Assembly: GCA_011763485.2 (NCBI GenBank)
Contig: JAANSK020260384.1
Span: 1 to 22,137, forward strand
DNA from: Isoetes engelmannii
Taxonomy: Eukaryota > Streptophyta > Lycopodiopsida > Isoetales > Isoetaceae
DNA: 22,137 bases
Direction: 5' to 3'
The translations under genes and the position numbers were made by a program. This document shows, one piece after another, positions 17,701 to 22,137 of the stretch. The first letter of the stretch is position 1. Every line of letters begins with the position of its first letter. Below the pieces are notes generated by a model. The model was not told the origin of the DNA, did not search any database, and was given only the letters and a program-made list of their open reading frames with translations.

Positions 17701-17860
17701 AATGGTTTTCCCTGCTAAGGCTGCAATGATGCGGGGTCGGGGCTGAGCTTCATTTGCATGACCAAGTAATGCTATTAAAGAATCTAGTGATGAAGCAAGT
17801 AAATTGTTGGAAAGCACTTACCTTAGCTATAGAGGTATGGTGACCAGCATAAGCTGACAC
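17701..17860 (-). pseudogene. RCC1-repeat protein, exon fragments
   Basis: A 71-nt piece (17701-17771) with acceptor TTTAATAG and donor ATT|GTAAGT encodes LLGHANEAQPRPRIIAALAG, then KTI. This fits the LGHG....PR.I.AL.GK.I core of an RCC1 beta-propeller repeat. Just upstream, a piece ending at 17822 with donor AAG|GTAAGT encodes VSAYAGHHTSIAK, which fits the preceding V.AG..HT.A strand. The linker normally between them (DG.VYTWG..) is absent and the gap is only 50 nt, so this is probably a decayed or deleted copy. Other blades are not found. RCC1-type proteins in plants include UVR8 and many others; no assignment is possible. Confidence 0.5.
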
Positions 17861-18689
17861 TCATCATTAAAACATTTTGCTTTTTGGACTGCGAACATTT
17901 CATCCATATCATACGAACATATCTTCGCATTTATTTGTAGGTGAAAGGAAGTTAGCACCACTTTGGTTTATTCTTCTAGACTTAACTCCTTAATGCTCAA
18001 GTTAATTGGACAGCCCACCAGTTTTCCAGCGTATGGCTCGATGTTTCAACAAAATCATCTTCAGCACGCAAACCAGAAAACCTTGTAAGTGATGCATTTG
18101 TACAGATGTGATGCATCTGCATAATTTCAATTTCTTTAAACTTAACCAACAAACCCGTTTTGAAAAGGAAAAAAAGTTCTGTAGCCTTAGCAAAACACAC
18201 CTGGATGCCATAAAACATTGTCATTTACAGAAACACCATCATTTACAATATGCCTATTCATGATACGCTGTCCTAAGTTTACAACATGTACAACATGCAA
18301 AAGAAACTTACCACAGTAGCAAAAGGGGTGGATTTTGCAAATTTGCAACTCAAACCCAGCATCTCATGTCTTTATCCACGCCTTAAGTCTACATCAATCA
18401 TAGAAGAAATGTAATGTTAGTTTTGATGCAAGCTTCAGAAATGTTGTCGAACATCAAAGAGAGAAGATTTTGTGCACGAACCTTTGCAATAAAAGGATCA
18501 GAGGAAGATGCTAACTATCACTGCAAAAGATGTCAAAAATTAAAGACTTTCGCCAAATAAGCATGATAAAAGATAACCAACCACAACTGCGCAAGAGCAC
18601 AATTCAACACAAACTTTTAGAAAGCATATATCAAACAAAAAATTTCAATTTCCCCCACTTAAACAGAGCAACAACTATGTGAGTCACCT
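17861..18689. other. Region without a recognised gene
   Basis: On the minus strand a piece near 18000-18075 follows a possible acceptor (CACTTACAAG) and encodes GLRAEDDFVETSSHTLENWW before a stop. It looks coding-like but I cannot assign it. The rest is AT-rich. Confidence 0.3.
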
Positions 18690-19180
18690 TCAACTAGCCC
18701 CAAGTCCATGAGCATCGACCTGGGGTTTGTTTAAAGCTGGGATGAACCTTCTGCTTTCCCCAAAACCACTGGATTCAATTTCTGCTAACTGTGGTTTGCG
18801 TTTAGGAGCATCATCCTCATCTTTATCTGCCTCCCTGCAAAACAGACAAGGTGTTGTAGGGTGGTTGTTAAATCAGCTAACGAGCATACCAACACCGCCC
18901 TCTGTGATGAAGGGTTTGCATGTTGACCAACTAAATCTCACAAGAAAAGAAAATCCAAACACATCATCTATGTGTTGCCGTAACCACACTTTTGTGTCAG
19001 GATCTGCCTCAAAAAGTATAACAATAACCTAACTTAGTCAAGTAATTGAAGGATGTAAGAACTTTCTAACAAAGTACCTCCAGGATATCCAGAACCAAAC
19101 TCCCTGGATATTTCAATGCATGTCTCGTCCATGGCCCATTCCTTCAACGATTTTAACTCTGGTGACTTGGTCACTTCTTA
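18690..19180 (-). pseudogene. RNASEH2A: Ribonuclease H2 subunit A, C-terminal exons (partial, possibly decayed)
   Basis: Exon 19078-~19180 encodes SLKEWAMDETCIEISREFGS, then GYPG. A 74-nt intron (donor GGAG|GTACTT, acceptor GAGGCAG) joins it in phase to exon 18890-19003: PDTKVWLRQHIDDVFGFSFL, then VRFSWSTCKPF. GSGYPGDPDTK.WL and VFGF..LVRFSW.TC are signatures of the RNase H2 catalytic subunit, which removes ribonucleotides from DNA. A last piece (18690-18834) encodes the acidic EADKDEDD and AEIESSGFGESRRFI, matching the family tail, but the obvious 55-nt intron before it does not keep this frame. The N-terminal catalytic part (GIDEAGRGPVLGP) is not found to the window's end. So this is a partial copy, or a gene whose 5' exons lie beyond reach. 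Confidence 0.75.
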
Positions 19181-20301
19181 TGTTGCAAACTCTGGAGAGA
19201 AGCTCATGCTAGAGACGGGAAAATATATATAGGACATTCGTCAGGTTTAATTGATTGGGTCAGTATCCTTGCAAATAACAGAAGATAACATAATGAGAGT
19301 TAAAGCTTGCAGTCAATGATGCAGGCATACAGCATGAGAAGCATAATGCATCATTGTTTCATGACCGCCGTTTTGTGAAGGGAATAGAAAAATGGATAGC
19401 TCACAAATTTGACTCAAGGAACATCCTGTTGAACATATGTAGCTAGCTTTAGCCAGCCTGTTGCTTAAAACTTGACTCTTGAAGAACTAAGGGAAGTATT
19501 GACGATTCCTAATGATCATGTCTCCTATAGAATAGGCTTTTATAGATTTGTGTACTTTGCACATTATCCTAATGTTTTCCACGTCGCTTTACATAAATCA
19601 TTTAATCTATCATTTTTAGTTGTTGCACGGTACTGGTGCCAAGTGCAGGAGAACATGAACATTCCTAAAGAATGTAAACTTCATGGGAGTGCAACTAGAT
19701 GCTATATAAACCCGTAGATTGCTACTGAATGATATTACAAATGCAACTTAAGTAACAACTTAGCCAATTTGGTCTAAGATCTCCTTTGTTTTCCCAGAAA
19801 CCAAGTGGTAAATAGTCAGCAGATTATTGCATTCCGATCACTCAGCATTATCCAATTCCATCCTGTAACAGGGCAAATGGAAGACTTGATATGATATTCC
19901 TATGTTACCAAATTAAAATGTAATGTATAAGCAAAAGAATTATCTTTATGGTTGCTCTAATGGACAGGGAATAGATTTTCTTCAAAATTATGATGCAGAA
20001 CCATTATGATACATAATCAGAAATAGAAGTATGAGAGGCACGGAGGAAAATGCTATTATGTGGATTTGGCATTTTCCAACCATCAAAATTTACAATTTTA
20101 AGTACTTACTGGGGTCGCAGCCAAAATTATTAGAAAACTGATGGCATAGTATCTGTTGTAAGTCCTCCTACCTTACTTCAAAGTGTGACTTTATTAAGAA
20201 AAACAATATTGACAGCAAGTCACGTACCCAACAAACGCATCTGTCTTGCAACACCGTATCTTGTATGCAATTTCCTGAACACATATGTCAAGTAAACTAC
20301 A
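19181..20301. other. Intergenic DNA with one unassigned open frame
   Basis: A plus-strand frame (19472-19717, 81 codons, beginning MTLEELREVLTIPNDHVSYR) is coding-like in its first part, but no family is recognised. I searched here on the minus strand for the missing N-terminal exons of RNase H2A and did not find them. Confidence 0.3.
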
Positions 20302-20475
20302 ATGCTCTTTCTTGTTGCTTTAGAGCTCAATAACAACCACTTGATAGGGATAATACCAGAGATATTGGGAAATGGAACAAACCTGGAAAGCCTGGATTTC
20401 TCTCAAAATGATATCAATCCGAGTAAAGCAAACTGTTTATCGCAAAGAAGAAGATCCTCATTGACCCATTTGTGA
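20302..20475 (+). pseudogene. Plant leucine-rich-repeat fragment (receptor-like type)
   Basis: A 57-codon open frame encodes LELNNNHLIGIIPEILGN, then TNLESLDFSQNDI. This is one and a half plant-specific LRRs (LxLxxNxLxGxIPxxLGN..xLxxLDxSxNxI) as found in receptor-like kinases and receptor-like proteins. No signal peptide, membrane segment or kinase is near, and after the LRR the frame runs into a 42-bp tandem repeat and stops. It is a small isolated relic. Its upstream edge has a possible acceptor (GCTTTAG at 20323). Confidence 0.7.
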
Positions 20476-20531
20476 ATTTCCATGGGCAAAAGAAGATCCT
20501 CACTGGCCCAATTTTGAATTTTCGTGGGCAA
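20448..20531 (+). repeat. 42-bp tandem duplication, about 36 of 42 identical
   Basis: 20448-20489 and 20490-20531 are head-to-tail copies with six differences, older than the perfect duplications elsewhere in the window. The first copy overlaps the end of the LRR fragment. Confidence 0.85.
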
Positions 20532-22137
20532 CACTGGGAAGTAAGCTCTGTGGAATGGAGGATAATATTAAAGTACAACTTTTCAGGTTGTCCAAGATCA
20601 AACTTATAATCTATCTTAATACTAGAAAAGAGCAACATAGCAGTGGAAGTTTGAAAGGCTCGAGTAAAATCACAGCTGTAGAAGACATAAGTATATTTCC
20701 TAACACAATATATGAGGTCAGTAGCATAAAACAGAGGGGTTTAGTAGCATAGAACAAAAGATTTTTCTTGTTTCTGAACTGCAATGAAAAAACTGAACTT
20801 CCAAAGTCGGTGCTCTGCCAGCATAGGAACTGCTGAAAATGCTTGCAAAAATTCACGGGGGTTTTGCCTAGTTGTAACATGAAGCAGCTAATAAGAGGGC
20901 AGCCTTTTGAAAATTTAAAAGATGCATGAAGTTACAAAAATGGAACTGGTAGGTTGCATGATTGTAGGACCCTATGATAGTTCCAGAGTGAAGTGCAATG
21001 AACTGGCTGTTATAGGAACATATCTGGGCACATTAGCATTGATGTTTAAATAGCAGCCTTTTTTGCAGATGCGCATTTGCATCTTTTTAACATATCCCTA
21101 ACTCTTCTTTTTGTGCTGGGAACCGAAAAGAGAATGCCTGTACAGGAAATATCGGAAGAAGCCAATGATAGCTACTACTTAATCCTTGTTTTCTAAAAGA
21201 TGCAGCCGTTTGTTCTATCCTTCAATTCATAGCAAAGTATCAAATGATATAACGTAACCTGTATTTCTTTAATCTTCCTGCTTCTATGCTAGAATAAGTA
21301 ATACTTGGTTATATATATAATCTTCCTGATTTTTAGAAACATGGAAATAAACTAGATTCAAAGATAAATGGGATGGTCTTTTCCAGCCCATAACCCACTG
21401 ATTGTTCTTTCTTCAGCCAAGAATTTCACTGTGTAGGTTCTGCTCTTGCATTTTATTATTAGCATTGTTCTAGAGTGCTGGTAATAGAATCGGTGGCTAG
21501 TTCAACTATTTTAGATTTCGTATGTGCTATTACTAACCTAAAATTGAAGACAATTCAGTAGCTCTCAGTTAAGCTCCAACCTCACAATGCATGTTATAAA
21601 ATAGAATAACAGTCTCACAGGTTAGTTTTTGATGAGCATCTTGCAGAATATTGATAAGATCTATGATATGCATAGGCAAAAGAAGCCATCCATATTGCGG
21701 AGCAACAACAATGAACAGAACCATATTGTGCACTATGATCTACACAGAGCTAGCTAAGTGATTGTGAAACTAGAGAAATTCAAGCCCATCATAACCTCAG
21801 CTGAACAATTTCTTACCTGGTTAAAGAGTAGGCAGCTTTCAAACATTCAAGAAGTGAGAGCTTGTTGGATAATCGAAATGCATATAAGAAGTGTGGTGTG
21901 AGAAAGCTAAATAAGAACCCCAAAGCTAAATAAGAACGCCTCAAAGGTGCGGATGGGAACTGCAGTAGCCATATAGCCAGGACAATTAGCTTCGATTACA
22001 AATCCATGGAAGCCATAAATCCGTCCATGACCTTGGATGCTCAAACAAAAAGCATGAATGAAGATCTTATCTATCCAAATTGTAATTTAAACAATAGATA
22101 TATGAACAACGGACTTGAAGCATGATGAGCATCACCT
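20532..22137. other. AT-rich intergenic DNA, no recognised gene
   Basis: I see no gene on either strand. A short doublet AGCTAAATAAGAAC.C(C/T)(C/A)AA lies near 21906-21940. A minus-strand open run near 21930-22050 (GHGRIYGFHGFVIEANCPGY) is coding-like but unassigned. Confidence 0.35.

Noticed and set aside
20414-20880. Minus-strand frames of 74 and 89 codons, one with an internal 14-residue repeat.
   Set aside because: The residue repeat is the translated 42-bp tandem duplication; no independent sign of a gene.
1-22137. A CRISPR array, prokaryotic defence island or biosynthetic cluster.
   Set aside because: Repeats are tandem pairs or transposon ends with no regular spacers, and all recognisable genes are plant nuclear types with introns.

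Overview
The window is nuclear DNA from a land plant. The evidence is a long PLS-class pentatricopeptide-repeat (PPR) gene with an organelle-targeting-like leader, plant-type introns and TATA boxes, a plant LRR fragment, and relics of plant AIR9, MATH-BTB, RNase H2A and RCC1 genes, all in AT-rich intergenic DNA with decayed retroelements. The style of the PPR repeats and the roomy, fossil-rich spacing suggest a fern or another non-seed plant. That is inference; no single feature proves it. No prokaryotic system, CRISPR array or phage-like island is present.

Layout. 1-920: a tRNA-like B box, then an unrecognised broken coding relic on the minus strand. 1245-2945: two diverged direct copies of an unknown repeat; a 5'-truncated LINE with a pentanucleotide tail sits in the first copy. 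3185-4400: an old, broken Ty1/Copia fossil (end of pol and a probable LTR remnant). 4380-6000: a hairpin, an unrecognised open frame, an ~840 bp element with inverted ends, and a palindrome followed by a GAACACTA repeat cluster. 6290-6900: a complete small minus-strand gene for a secreted two-repeat beta-gamma-crystallin-like protein, with poly(A) signal, 5'UTR intron, TATA box and a perfectly duplicated ABRE-bearing promoter block; a second, ABRE-less promoter copy lies at ~7060. 7160-7850: a GC-rich block with poly-G tracts, then an Au-like SINE. 7860-9810: several short, exact or near-exact tandem duplications.

9350-10965: minus-strand relics of an AIR9 gene (three collinear exon pieces) and of a MATH-BTB gene. 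11562-14406: the PPR gene in two exons that splice in frame to a 910-residue protein. 14480-14590: an imperfect repeat and a T10-G17 tract. 15967-16814: a MITE-like element full of TTAAC/GTTAA motifs. 17701-17860: an RCC1 relic. 18690-19180: the C-terminal exons of RNase H2 subunit A. 20302-20475: one plant LRR. The last 1.6 kb holds nothing I recognise.

The two convincing intact genes are the secreted beta-gamma-crystallin-like gene and the PPR gene. They are unrelated in function, and the rest reads as a graveyard of gene fragments and mobile elements. Nothing suggests that the genes work together as a pathway.
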